NCBI GenBank assembly: GCA_963710715.1
Contig: CAVQBL010000007.1
Location: 62,001 to 126,000, forward strand
From: CAVQBL01 sp963710715
Lineage (GTDB): Bacteria; Pseudomonadota; Gammaproteobacteria; DSM-16500
Length of the DNA stretch: 64,000 nt
Direction of reading: 5' to 3'
The stretch's first letter is position 1. Each line of letters begins with the position of its first letter. The notes beneath the pieces were generated by a model, which saw only the letters and a list, made by a program, of their open reading frames with translations, had not been told where the DNA came from and ran no database searches. A program made the position numbers and the translations under genes. Below are positions 17,993 to 25,844 of the stretch, piece by piece.

Positions 17993-18247
17993 TTTCGATA
18001 AATTAATGGAATTATGGAACAAAGCAAAGAAATTAGAGAGTTAATAACATGCTCAACAAAGATATTATTCTGACAGGACAATTCATACAGCTTGAACCAC
18101 TCCAAGAAATGCATCGCGAAACGCTTAGATTACTTTCAAAAGATGAGAGAATATCAGTATATTTGCCAGCATTGAGATTAAAGTTTGATAGCTGGTTTGA
18201 TAAAGCATTAAAAACATTTCCGGAATTAGAGCAATTTACTTTTATCG
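17993..18247 (+). repeat. 255-bp direct repeat, right copy
   Basis: Right-hand copy of 16549-16803. It starts with the duplicated last codons of the MazG-like gene (FDKLMELWNKAKKLE) and runs into the intact GNAT gene. The insertion therefore regenerated both target genes. Confidence 0.9.
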
Positions 18248-18630
18248 TACGTAATTTACAGAACAAAAAAATTATCGGATCAACACGCTTTTACGAAATA
18301 TGCTTTAGTCATAAACGTTTGGCGATTGGTTACACCTGGTATACTCCAGAAATGTGGGGAACAGGTGTCAACCTTGATTGCAAATTATTATTATTCAATT
18401 ATGTCTTTCAATTACTACAAATAAATCGTGTTGAATTTCACATCGATTCACGGAATGAACGTGCTCGTTTTGCCGTTAAAAAATTAGGTGCGACAGAAGA
18501 AGGGGTTTTGCGTCAGAATACCATTCTAGATGATGGGTATGTTCGTGATACTGTTGTTTATAGTGTCTTAAAAAAAGAATGGCCATCATTATCAATAAAA
18601 ATGAAAGTACTAGGCACTGTCAGGAGGTGA
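18049..18630 (+). CDS. GNAT-family N-acetyltransferase (RimJ/RimL-like)
   Basis: A 193-residue enzyme of the acetyl-CoA-dependent GNAT superfamily. Order of elements is that of RimJ/RimL-type enzymes: start IILTGQFIQLEPL, the middle strands with IIGSTRFYEI and AIGYTWYTPEMWGTGVNL (acetyl-CoA loop region), then NRVEFHIDSRNERARFAVKKLGA and GVLRQNTILDDGYVRDTVVYSVL. Acceptor substrate is unknown. It is intact, with a 5' fragment duplicated at 16604. It ends just before the map ribosome site. Confidence 0.85.
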   Translation: MLNKDIILTGQFIQLEPLQEMHRETLRLLSKDERISVYLPALRLKFDSWFDKALKTFPELEQFTFIVRNLQNKKIIGSTRFYEICFSHKRLAIGYTWYTPEMWGTGVNLDCKLLLFNYVFQLLQINRVEFHIDSRNERARFAVKKLGATEEGVLRQNTILDDGYVRDTVVYSVLKKEWPSLSIKMKVLGTVRR

Positions 18631-18638
18631 AATTCAGT

Positions 18639-19400
18639 ATGTTAGTGAAGACGCCTAACGAAATAGAAAAAATGCGTGTTGCTGGTAGATTAGCAGCCTC
18701 GGTGCTCGAGATGATTAGTCCGTATGTACAGACTGGTATCAGCACAGGCGAGCTCGAAAAAATTTGTCGTAAATACATTACAGAAGACTTACAAGCTATT
18801 CCATCAACCCTAAATCATCATGGTTTTCCTGCTTGTATTTGTACTTCCATCAACCATGTAGTTTGTCATGGAATTCCATCCGACAATAAAATTTTAAAAG
18901 AGGGAGATATTCTTAATATTGATGTCACTGTGCAAAAAGATGGATTTATTGGAGATACCAGCAAAATGTTTTTGATTGGAAAAGTGAAACCTTATGCGGA
19001 AAAATTAGTGCGTGTTACTCAAGAATGTATGTATAAGGGAATTCAATTGGTTCGACCTGGTATTCGCTTAGGAGATATTGGTCATGCGATTCAGCAACAT
19101 GCCGAATCAAATCATTATTCTGTTGTTAGAGAATTTGGAGGTCATGGTATTGGTCGTACGATGTGGGAAGAGCCTCATATTATGCATTTTGGAAAACCTA
19201 ATACAGGGTTAGAACTTCAAGCAGGTATGACATTCACCATCGAACCCATGATTAATTTAGGCCGTAAAGAAGTAAAAATGTTAGGAGATGGATGGACGGT
19301 TGTGACTAAAGATCATAAATTATCAGCTCAGTGGGAACACACCGTTTTAGTGACTGAATCTGGATATGAAATTTTAACTGTGCGCAAAGAAGAAAAATAG
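18639..19400 (+). CDS. map: Methionine aminopeptidase, type I
   Basis: A 253-residue cytosolic enzyme that removes the initiator Met from nascent proteins. Metal ligands are visible: two Asp in NIDVTVQKDGFIGDTSKMF, His in GGHGIGRTMWEEPH, Glu in FTIEPMINLG and Glu in QWEHTVLVTESG. The frame is open from 18579, but ATG 18639 with AGGAGGTG upstream gives the normal N-terminus (KTPNEIEKMRVAGRLAA). Type I is indicated by length and lack of an insertion. It differs slightly from the usual catalytic context but all ligands are present. Confidence 0.94.
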   Translation: MLVKTPNEIEKMRVAGRLAASVLEMISPYVQTGISTGELEKICRKYITEDLQAIPSTLNHHGFPACICTSINHVVCHGIPSDNKILKEGDILNIDVTVQKDGFIGDTSKMFLIGKVKPYAEKLVRVTQECMYKGIQLVRPGIRLGDIGHAIQQHAESNHYSVVREFGGHGIGRTMWEEPHIMHFGKPNTGLELQAGMTFTIEPMINLGRKEVKMLGDGWTVVTKDHKLSAQWEHTVLVTESGYEILTVRKEEK

Positions 19401-19506
19401 CATCATAACTTCAGCAAGAAGCGGCTTTAGTGTTTGATATATATCTACACATCAGAGAAAAGGTGGTAAAATATTTATTATGTAGGGAATAAGGAGAAAA
19501 CCCAAT

Positions 19507-19944
19507 ATGGATAAGATCAAACCGCTTTTTACAATAACTGCCACAGCTTTTGGTGGACGAAACGGGCATAGTGAGACAAATGATGGAGCTGTGAAGGTTA
19601 ACCTCTCAGTCCCAAAGGAAATGGGTGGGCCTGGAAAAGCAAATACAGTAACTCCTGAACATTTGTTTGCAACAGGCTACGCCGCCTGTTTTGGAGGTGC
19701 GCTTGACTTTGTTGCCAAACAACACAAAAAAGATGCATCAAAAGCAAAAATTGAATGCAGTGTTTCAATTGGTAAACGCGAGCCAAGTGGTTTTGCACTT
19801 TCGGTAAGAATGCGTGTGGAAGATAAAACTCTATCACAAGCAGATCTATCAGCGCTTGTTAAAGAAGCGCATGAGAAAATTTGTCCTTATTCACATGCAA
19901 CACGTAATAATATCGAAGTTGAATTTGAAATTGTTGGAGTTTAG
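19507..19944 (+). CDS. ohr: Organic hydroperoxide resistance protein (Ohr, OsmC family)
   Basis: A 145-residue thiol peroxidase that reduces organic and lipid hydroperoxides. The catalytic Cys pair is present: C61 in YAACFGGAL and C126 in KICPYSHATRNN. The N-terminal TATAFGGRNGHSETNDG and KEMGGPGKANTVTPEHLFA are Ohr rather than OsmC features. AAGGAG precedes ATG 19507. No OhrR-type regulator is adjacent. It stands between map and a polysaccharide deacetylase. Confidence 0.92.
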   Translation: MDKIKPLFTITATAFGGRNGHSETNDGAVKVNLSVPKEMGGPGKANTVTPEHLFATGYAACFGGALDFVAKQHKKDASKAKIECSVSIGKREPSGFALSVRMRVEDKTLSQADLSALVKEAHEKICPYSHATRNNIEVEFEIVGV

Positions 19945-19967
19945 GATTAATCGAACATGGAGGATTT

Positions 19968-20753
19968 ATGAGGTTCATTTATTTTTTCATTCTAGTACTT
20001 ACAGTGATGTTTCCCTGTGTCTCTTTTGCAGATAATAATAACCTTAGTATTCCTATTATTCTTTATCATAATCTGAATCCCACTACTCCAGGCAGTATGA
20101 ATATCACCCCACAAAAATTTGAAGAAAATTTAAAACTCTTGAAAGATAATGGATTTACGTTTATTCCATTAAAAGATGCCGTGGAGTATTTACAAGGTAA
20201 GCGTACTACACTTCCGCCAAAACCCGTTGTCATCACTGCCGATGATGGCTGGGAATCCGTTTATACTTATATGTATCCTGTTATAAAAAAATTAAATATA
20301 CCAGTTACTTTATTTATTTACCCTGGGAGCATTTCAAGTAGCAAACATTTCTTGTCATGGGATCAATTAAAAGAACTAAAAGATACCGGGCTTTTCGATA
20401 TACAAGGACATACTTATTCGCATCCGAACTTTAAAGTTGCAAAAAGGAAGCTTTCACCCGCTGCTTATGAACAGTTTGTACAGAAAGAATTATTTACTTC
20501 AAAAAAGATATTAGAAGATAAAATGGGTATTACGGTTACTTTGTTAGCATGGCCTTTTGGAATTTATAATGATTATTTAGAAAATGAAGCGGCAAAAGCT
20601 GGCTATGTCATGGCATTCACTATTGATTACCATACCGCTAATCGAAGTTTTAAACCAATGGAGCAACCCCGTTTTATGATTGTTGACAAGCTAGCTGACC
20701 AAACCTTTAAAATTATTTTAAGCAGCGCAGCTCCAAAATCGAATAAAGCTTAG
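19968..20753 (+). CDS. Secreted polysaccharide deacetylase (CE4 family)
   Basis: A 261-residue protein with a signal peptide (about residues 1-22, ending VSFADN). The CE4/NodB domain has SIPIILYHNLNP, the Asp-Asp motif TADDGWESVY and the metal-binding His pair in GHTYSHPNF, followed by LLAWPFGIYND. These enzymes remove acetyl groups from N-acetylglucosamine in peptidoglycan or exopolysaccharide; peptidoglycan or PNAG in the periplasm is likely but not provable here. A GGAGG site precedes ATG 19968. A strong hairpin follows the gene. Confidence 0.87.
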   Translation: MRFIYFFILVLTVMFPCVSFADNNNLSIPIILYHNLNPTTPGSMNITPQKFEENLKLLKDNGFTFIPLKDAVEYLQGKRTTLPPKPVVITADDGWESVYTYMYPVIKKLNIPVTLFIYPGSISSSKHFLSWDQLKELKDTGLFDIQGHTYSHPNFKVAKRKLSPAAYEQFVQKELFTSKKILEDKMGITVTLLAWPFGIYNDYLENEAAKAGYVMAFTIDYHTANRSFKPMEQPRFMIVDKLADQTFKIILSSAAPKSNKA

Positions 20754-20762
20754 AGTAGCCTA

Positions 20763-20812
20763 GTGGGCAAGTACAAAATTGGTATAGGTATTGTGTTAAG
20801 TACTTGCCCCCG
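20763..20812 (+). terminator. Hairpin after polysaccharide deacetylase gene
   Basis: GGGCAAGTAC (from about 20764) pairs with GTACTTGCCC (near 20800-20809) across a loop of about 26 bases. There is no T-tract, so termination is only probable from its position directly after the stop. Confidence 0.4.
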
Positions 20813-20938
20813 CATTCCCCATTCAAATCAACTCGACAAGCCCATATTAATCAATATAAGATAAAGGGTTACCTCTGTATGGATGAAAGAGAACTATAAT
20901 TTTATCGAAGCATAGAAAATATCTACCGAGGAGTAAAC

Positions 20939-22345
20939 ATGCGCTTTTTTAAGAGACTTTTTTACACGAAACCTATTGTTGCCCATGCTGACCAAAGAAG
21001 CGAATTGCGTCGCTGTTTAACAGCGGTTGATTTAACAATGTTAGGGGTTGGCGGCATTATTGGTGCAGGTATTTTTGTGTTGACAGGCATCGCAGCTGCA
21101 ACTCAAGCGGGACCTGCTGTTATTTTCTCTTATATATTAGCCAGTTTAGCATGTGGATTTACAGCGCTTGCTTATGCTGAATTAGCCGCTAGCGTAGGGG
21201 GTTGTGGTGGCGCTTATAGTTATGCATATGCAGGTTTAGGGGAGTTTGTCGCATGGCTGATTGGTTGGGACTTGGCGCTTGAATATGGTATGAATGGTGC
21301 TGTGGTCTCTATTGGCTGGGCAGGGTACATGCAACAAGCATTAGTTGCCATGGGCATTACTTTACCTAAAGCGTTATTAACAGATCCGTTTCATGGTGGG
21401 ATTGTTAATCTTCCTGCAGTTTGTATTATTGTATTTTTAGCCGCTATCTTATCTATTGGTACCAAAGAAAGCGCAAAATTCAATAAAATAATTGTATTTA
21501 TTAAGCTCACAGCGATTGCTGTTTTCATTGGAGTCGGTATATTTTATCTCGATCCAAACAAATGGCATCCATTTTTTCCTTTTGGCGTACAAGGTATTGT
21601 GAATGGTGCGGGGCTGATATTTTTTGCTTATATCGGATTTGATGCAGTAGCAACAACTTCAGAAGAAGCAGTGAATCCGCAGCGTGATATCCCGATTGGG
21701 ATTATTGCATCTTTATTAATATGCACGGTGGTCTACATTATTGTTGCTGGGGTGCTAACAGGTATTATGTATTATCCCACACTGAATGTGAGCTCCCCAG
21801 TTGCAACGGCATTACTCCAATTAGGCCATCGTTTTGCTGCTGGCATTGTATCAATAGGCGCTATTGCTGGGTTAACTACAGTCATTTTAGTCATGTACTA
21901 CGGCGCGACGCGCGTATCGTTTGCAATGTCACGCGATGGCTTACTACCCAGTGGATTAATGAAAATTCATAAGAGAAGCCATACGCCGCGACGCCTCATT
22001 TGGATAGTTGGGCTTATCATGGCAGTGACGGCTGGATTTTGTCCTATTCTTCCCATTGCTAATTTAGTCAACATTGGAACGCTAGCTGCATTTGCTGTCG
22101 TATGTATTGGCGTTATTGTGTTGCGTTATACAAAACCCGATATGCCACGTCCTTTTCGAGCACCAGGAAGTCCTTATGTTCCCGTGCTTGGAGCGTTGCT
22201 GTGCTTATATCTTATGAGTAGTTTGCCAGCAGTGACTTGGATGAGTTTCGGAATTTGGATGTTGATTGGTGTATTTGTTTATTTTTCTTATAGTCGATTT
22301 AATAGTGTATTGGGTAAGCAAGTCATGGCAACTCAACAGGTATGA
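20939..22345 (+). CDS. APC-family amino acid permease (cationic amino acid transporter type)
   Basis: A 468-residue inner-membrane protein with about twelve helices. GVGGIIGAGIFVLTGIAAA, the consensus first helix of APC permeases, is followed by GGAYSYAYAGLGEFVAWLIG and IFFAYIGFDAVATTSEEA, which are typical of YfnA/CAT-type transporters. MPRPFRAPGSPYVPVLG near the end is also conserved. The substrate is probably a cationic or small neutral amino acid. GAGGAG precedes ATG 20939. The end overlaps the Nudix gene by four bases (ATGA). Confidence 0.88.
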   Translation: MRFFKRLFYTKPIVAHADQRSELRRCLTAVDLTMLGVGGIIGAGIFVLTGIAAATQAGPAVIFSYILASLACGFTALAYAELAASVGGCGGAYSYAYAGLGEFVAWLIGWDLALEYGMNGAVVSIGWAGYMQQALVAMGITLPKALLTDPFHGGIVNLPAVCIIVFLAAILSIGTKESAKFNKIIVFIKLTAIAVFIGVGIFYLDPNKWHPFFPFGVQGIVNGAGLIFFAYIGFDAVATTSEEAVNPQRDIPIGIIASLLICTVVYIIVAGVLTGIMYYPTLNVSSPVATALLQLGHRFAAGIVSIGAIAGLTTVILVMYYGATRVSFAMSRDGLLPSGLMKIHKRSHTPRRLIWIVGLIMAVTAGFCPILPIANLVNIGTLAAFAVVCIGVIVLRYTKPDMPRPFRAPGSPYVPVLGALLCLYLMSSLPAVTWMSFGIWMLIGVFVYFSYSRFNSVLGKQVMATQQV

Positions 22346-22911
22346 AGAAAGACATACTCGTTGGGAAAATAACAACTTACCAACCTATTCTTATGCCGGA
22401 TATATCACCATCAGCAGCGGTGATGGTGATTCTCCTCGAAGAAGATGACCATGAAATTCTGCACATGGTGCTCACTAAGCGTTCCAAAAAACTCCCAACC
22501 TATGCAGGTGATTATTGTTTTCCTGGGGGAGTGAAAGATGATAATGATAGTGATCTTAAAGCAACGGCAATGCGCGAAGTGCAAGAAGAGCTCGGTCTCG
22601 CATCGAGTTCTTATGAGATAATTGGTCAATTAGATGATTTTGCGGATAGATATGGAAATTTAGTACGACCTTTTGTAGCTTGCATGCTTAAAAAAAAATT
22701 TAAGCTTTATTACAAAAGTTCACTAGTAGAAATTTCGAATATATATTATTTTCCTTTAAATGAGCTGGATCAATTTAAAGAAAACGAAAGTCTAGCGCAG
22801 ATTACACATAGACGACCCAGTTATGTCTATATACATAATGAAGTAACTATTTGGGGATTAACAGCTAGTATTATTGTGCATTTTAGAAAAATTGTGTTTG
22901 GGCAGGAGTAA
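22342..22911 (+). CDS. Nudix hydrolase, CoA pyrophosphatase-like
   Basis: A 189-residue enzyme with a complete Nudix box, GGVKDDNDSDLKATAMREVQEELGL (split here as GGVKDDNDSDL and REVQEELGL), near residues 55-80. The upstream LTKRSKKLPTYAGDYCFPGG matches the CoA-diphosphatase (NudL/YeaB) subfamily, which cleaves coenzyme A and its derivatives to phosphopantetheine and 3',5'-ADP. It is translationally coupled to the permease. The end contains the AGGAG that seems to serve the following trpR-like gene. Confidence 0.85.
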   Translation: MKKDILVGKITTYQPILMPDISPSAAVMVILLEEDDHEILHMVLTKRSKKLPTYAGDYCFPGGVKDDNDSDLKATAMREVQEELGLASSSYEIIGQLDDFADRYGNLVRPFVACMLKKKFKLYYKSSLVEISNIYYFPLNELDQFKENESLAQITHRRPSYVYIHNEVTIWGLTASIIVHFRKIVFGQE

Positions 22912-22916
22912 TATTT

Positions 22917-23204
22917 ATTTACGCTAAAGAAGGTTGGAAAGATTTTTTAAATCTATGTCTTGCAACCCAAGAAGCCAAACAGTTATCTGAGTTGTTGGAT
23001 CTTTTTCTAACATTCGAAGAAAAAGATAGCTTAGCCATGCGCTATTTAATTATTAAAGAATTATTACAAAAGAAAAAACCGCAACGTCAAATTGCTAAAG
23101 ATTTAAATGTCAGTATTGCCAAGATTACTCGTGGTTCTAATGAATTGAAGCGCATGCATCCGAAATTATTGCAGTTCTTAAAAAAGAATTTAGGATTATC
23201 TTAA
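22917..23204 (+). CDS. TrpR-family repressor with apparent ATT start
   Basis: The HTH core RQIAKDLNVSIAKITRGSNELK is diagnostic of the Trp repressor. Homology to the N-terminal helices of TrpR starts at GWKDFLNLCL (22932), upstream of any ATG, GTG or suitable TTG: the frame is closed by TAG at 22884. ATT 22917 lies 8 bases after AGGAG (22904-22908) and would give a 95-residue protein of normal length. TTG 22992 would remove the conserved first helices. TrpR senses tryptophan and represses trp genes; none are in this window. It overlaps the next gene tail to tail by nine bases. Confidence 0.75.
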   Translation: MYAKEGWKDFLNLCLATQEAKQLSELLDLFLTFEEKDSLAMRYLIIKELLQKKKPQRQIAKDLNVSIAKITRGSNELKRMHPKLLQFLKKNLGLS

Positions 23205-24326
23205 GGTGAGTGACTCTTTGTTTTCATTTCTTGGCACATCAGAATAAAAATCGCTGACCAGTAATGTCTTGTTGCTTGTGCGTGGAAACAATGTAGGAAA
23301 ATGAATATAATCGCAAAGGTAAGCCTTAAATTTTCCGAAATCAGTAAAATAGGATTCACCCCTATTGGAGTCAAAAAGTATGTATTGATTATTCTTATAA
23401 GTCCACCCAACAATATGGCCATGGGCAGACCCCAAAGAATTTACACTAATCGTATGTAACCCTTGTTCAGAACGACCTTGGTCCTTAAGCTTATCCAAGT
23501 AATCCTCAAATTTACTAAAACGCATCGATTGCTCAAGCCCCTCGTTAAATTCAAGCAAAGACATATATCCTTGGGTAGCATTAGCCTTGTCTGTAGAAGA
23601 AAACATTTTTTTGTCTTTTTCCCTTGTTTGTTCTAAATACTCTTTACTCGCAATTCTTTTCAACAGGGCTATCTTTTCTTGAATGTCTTTAAATTTTGCT
23701 TCTAGATCTACAGGTCTGCCTGCTGTTCCAAGGTTATCCTGAGTATCTTGAATTCTTTTTAGTAGTATTGGGTTCTGTCGTGGCTTGCTTAATTCTGCAA
23801 TTAAATCACGATCAGAATTTAAATAATCATACCAAATCAATGTTAATGCATCACAAATCCCTGAGCCTTTCAGAACTCTCTCTTTAAATTTTAAATATGA
23901 GATAATATTGGCTTTTCTGATAAAAGCAGATTGAGAAAATTCTCGAGTTTTATCTGGGGTTATTTTACTTTCTTTTTCGTGTTTGATAACAGTTTTCGGT
24001 TTAGGCATGATTTCGCTAGGGGGTTTTTCTTCCGAAATAGCGGTGGGTTCTTCAGCAGCGATAAATGCACGAAAGAGCGTAGCGCTATTTGCTGTTCCAG
24101 TTAAATAATCTTGAGTAAATAATTGAGTTAAATCTTCACCTGGAAAACATGTCAAAATAAATCTATTAAATTCATGAAAAGAAATATTATCATCTTCCGA
24201 AAGGTTTCTAATAGAGTTCAATAAGAGGTAACACTTAAGCAAAGCAACATGAAGATTTTCCTTTGCTAAAAACCAACGATTTCTATTATATTGATTTAAC
24301 AACCTTATCAGGTCACCTTTTCGCAT
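23196..24326 (-). CDS. Candidate C58 (YopT-like) cysteine protease effector
   Basis: A 376-residue protein without signal peptide or membrane helix. Three segments in order match the C58 papain-like fold: GSGICDALTLIWYDYL with Cys158, AHGHIVGWTY with His302/His304, and ILFDSNRGESYF with Asp319. The spacing between Cys and His (about 145) is normal for YopT/AvrPphB relatives. The first 150 residues are unrecognised and contain a Lys/Pro-rich linker (about 95-130). YopT-type enzymes are injected into host cells and cut prenylated GTPases or kinases; an effector role is inferred. A GAGGGG ribosome site precedes ATG 24326. Confidence 0.6.
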   Translation of the reverse strand: MRKGDLIRLLNQYNRNRWFLAKENLHVALLKCYLLLNSIRNLSEDDNISFHEFNRFILTCFPGEDLTQLFTQDYLTGTANSATLFRAFIAAEEPTAISEEKPPSEIMPKPKTVIKHEKESKITPDKTREFSQSAFIRKANIISYLKFKERVLKGSGICDALTLIWYDYLNSDRDLIAELSKPRQNPILLKRIQDTQDNLGTAGRPVDLEAKFKDIQEKIALLKRIASKEYLEQTREKDKKMFSSTDKANATQGYMSLLEFNEGLEQSMRFSKFEDYLDKLKDQGRSEQGLHTISVNSLGSAHGHIVGWTYKNNQYILFDSNRGESYFTDFGKFKAYLCDYIHFPTLFPRTSNKTLLVSDFYSDVPRNENKESLTLR

Positions 24327-24427
24327 ATACCCCTCGTTATTGCTAATATTTTTATGTTTTATTATAACATAAATTTAATAGCTATAACGCATTGATTAAT
24401 AATAAAATAATTTTTTAAACAATTCTT

Positions 24428-24476
24428 CAGCTGTAGGGTGGATTAGACGCGTTTTTTGCGTCGTAATCCACCATTT
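24428..24476. terminator. TGTAGGGTGGATTA palindrome
   Basis: GGTGGATTAGACGC pairs with GCGTCGTAATCCACC (one bulge) and is followed by a T-run on the plus strand (TTTTTC). The same palindrome type occurs at 48106-48150, and a relative at 49215-49248. It lies between the DUF3175 stop and the C58-like start. Confidence 0.55.
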
Positions 24477-24478
24477 TT

Positions 24479-24760
24479 CTAAGCAGCGGATAACAGGTGC
24501 AATTCCTGCTTCGCTTGCATCAAAATAGCTTTTTGTTTTTGGGATAAATTTTTTCCCGCACGATTAATGTAAAAATTGAGCATAGACATAGCAGATTGCA
24601 GTGGCGTTCCCTTACGTCTCTTGCTAGTTGACGCGGATTGTAATAAAGATTTCGCAATTTTTTTTGGATCTTCCCAGGTGAATACACCTTCCTCTAAATC
24701 AAGCGCATGACTTTCTTCGGTAACTTTTTTGGACCATTTTTGCTTGGATTCTTTTTTCAT
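24479..24760 (-). CDS. DUF3175 protein
   Basis: A 93-residue basic protein. KKWSKKV-type start (here KQKWSKKVTEESHALDL), then GVFTWEDPKKIAKSLLQSA and TPLQSAMSMLNFYINRAGKNL match DUF3175, a small bacterial family of unknown function. The start ATG overlaps the stop of the upstream metallo-hydrolase (TAATG), so the two are one operon. No catalytic motif is visible; a nucleic-acid-binding role would suit its charge but is not supported directly. Confidence 0.8.
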   Translation of the reverse strand: MKKESKQKWSKKVTEESHALDLEEGVFTWEDPKKIAKSLLQSASTSKRRKGTPLQSAMSMLNFYINRAGKNLSQKQKAILMQAKQELHLLSAA

Positions 24761-25539
24761 TAATAGGTTTTTTTATTGCTAAAATCAAAACATTGTCCTT
24801 TTTTAACAAATCCTCTAAAGCCATCTTTTGTGGCATCTGGTAAAGGCCCAGGGTTGTAGTGGTATAACCACATTTTCTTTTTGATTGCAGCAGGGAGTGT
24901 CACTAATTCTTCATAATGCGCGTGCACTTTACTTTTAAACGGAGCAGTTTCGCAATCTTGAAAAATAATATCCGCTTTGTCGTAAAATTTTTTAACATGA
25001 TTTGGACAAAATTGTGTGTCGGTAGTAATAAATACGGTTATTCCTTCGGGTGTCGTAAAGAGTAATCCAAAGCTTGGCATAACACATTCAACATGAATTG
25101 TTTGCACCAGCTGTATTTTGAGTTTACGCCATGTGAAGCCAGACTTTTCGTTCACTGGATGTACTTGGAAGTAAGAAGATAATTTCGCTACTTCTGTTTG
25201 CAAGGAGTTTAATCCGCCAGCAAGAACTTTGTCCCATATGTCATGTGCGAGAGTTTTACTTATATAGAGATTAGGTTTTTGATTATTACAGGTGGGATCA
25301 AATTTAGTTGTAAAGCCTAACCATTCAAGACCCCCAGCATGGTCAGCATGTAGATGGCTAATGTAAACATCGTGAATGTCATGATAGGAAAAACCGGCTT
25401 CATGCAACGAATGACGTGCATCAGAGCCGCAGTCAATGAGTAATCGTTGTCCTTCTGCATTTTCCAATAGCATATTTGAATGGTAATTATTCGCGCCAAT
25501 GGTAAATGCAGATCCCGAACCTATGAACGTTAATTTCAT
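24760..25539 (-). CDS. MBL-fold metallo-hydrolase (RNase Z-like)
   Basis: A 259-residue metallo-beta-lactamase-fold protein. The metal motif is ISHLHADHAGGLEWLGF (HxHxDH). Further ligands are His in QTIHVECVMPSFG, Asp in FITTDTQFCP/FQDCETAPF and His in SKVHAHYEEL. The start MKLTFIGSGSAFTIG resembles RNase Z and phosphodiesterase-type members. The real substrate is unknown; it may be a nucleotide phosphodiester. Followed in the same operon by the DUF3175 gene. Confidence 0.82.
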   Translation of the reverse strand: MKLTFIGSGSAFTIGANNYHSNMLLENAEGQRLLIDCGSDARHSLHEAGFSYHDIHDVYISHLHADHAGGLEWLGFTTKFDPTCNNQKPNLYISKTLAHDIWDKVLAGGLNSLQTEVAKLSSYFQVHPVNEKSGFTWRKLKIQLVQTIHVECVMPSFGLLFTTPEGITVFITTDTQFCPNHVKKFYDKADIIFQDCETAPFKSKVHAHYEELVTLPAAIKKKMWLYHYNPGPLPDATKDGFRGFVKKGQCFDFSNKKTY

Positions 25540-25844
25540 GACTTTTACGGGCCTCCATAGGCTTATTATTACTTAGGTAAATTCCTTCTACCTATATAAG
25601 TAGTATGATAGGGATTGTTAGAAAAATCAAACTCATGCGGGTAAATATGTAAAAATATTGTTTTATTGTGAGATGCGGGAGTTTGATTCTTCTACGGTCT
25701 TATGAGGTAAAAAAAGGATATTAATGTATCATAACCTCTTGTTAAATAAGGTTTCTGAAGGCTTTATTACTAGGAAGGTATATGAGCATCAATATCCCCA
25801 CCCCAATTTTGGGTTTAAAAGGCCAGTGCGTCAACAATAGTAAC
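25540..25844. other. 305-bp intergenic region, no gene seen
   Basis: Between two minus-strand genes. It holds a 10-bp inverted repeat AATCAAACTC (25625-25634) / GAGTTTGATT (25679-25688), each with an ATGCGGG word on the inside. The DNA is AT-rich and should include the promoter of the metallo-hydrolase operon, but no convincing -35/-10 pair was identified. Confidence 0.4.
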
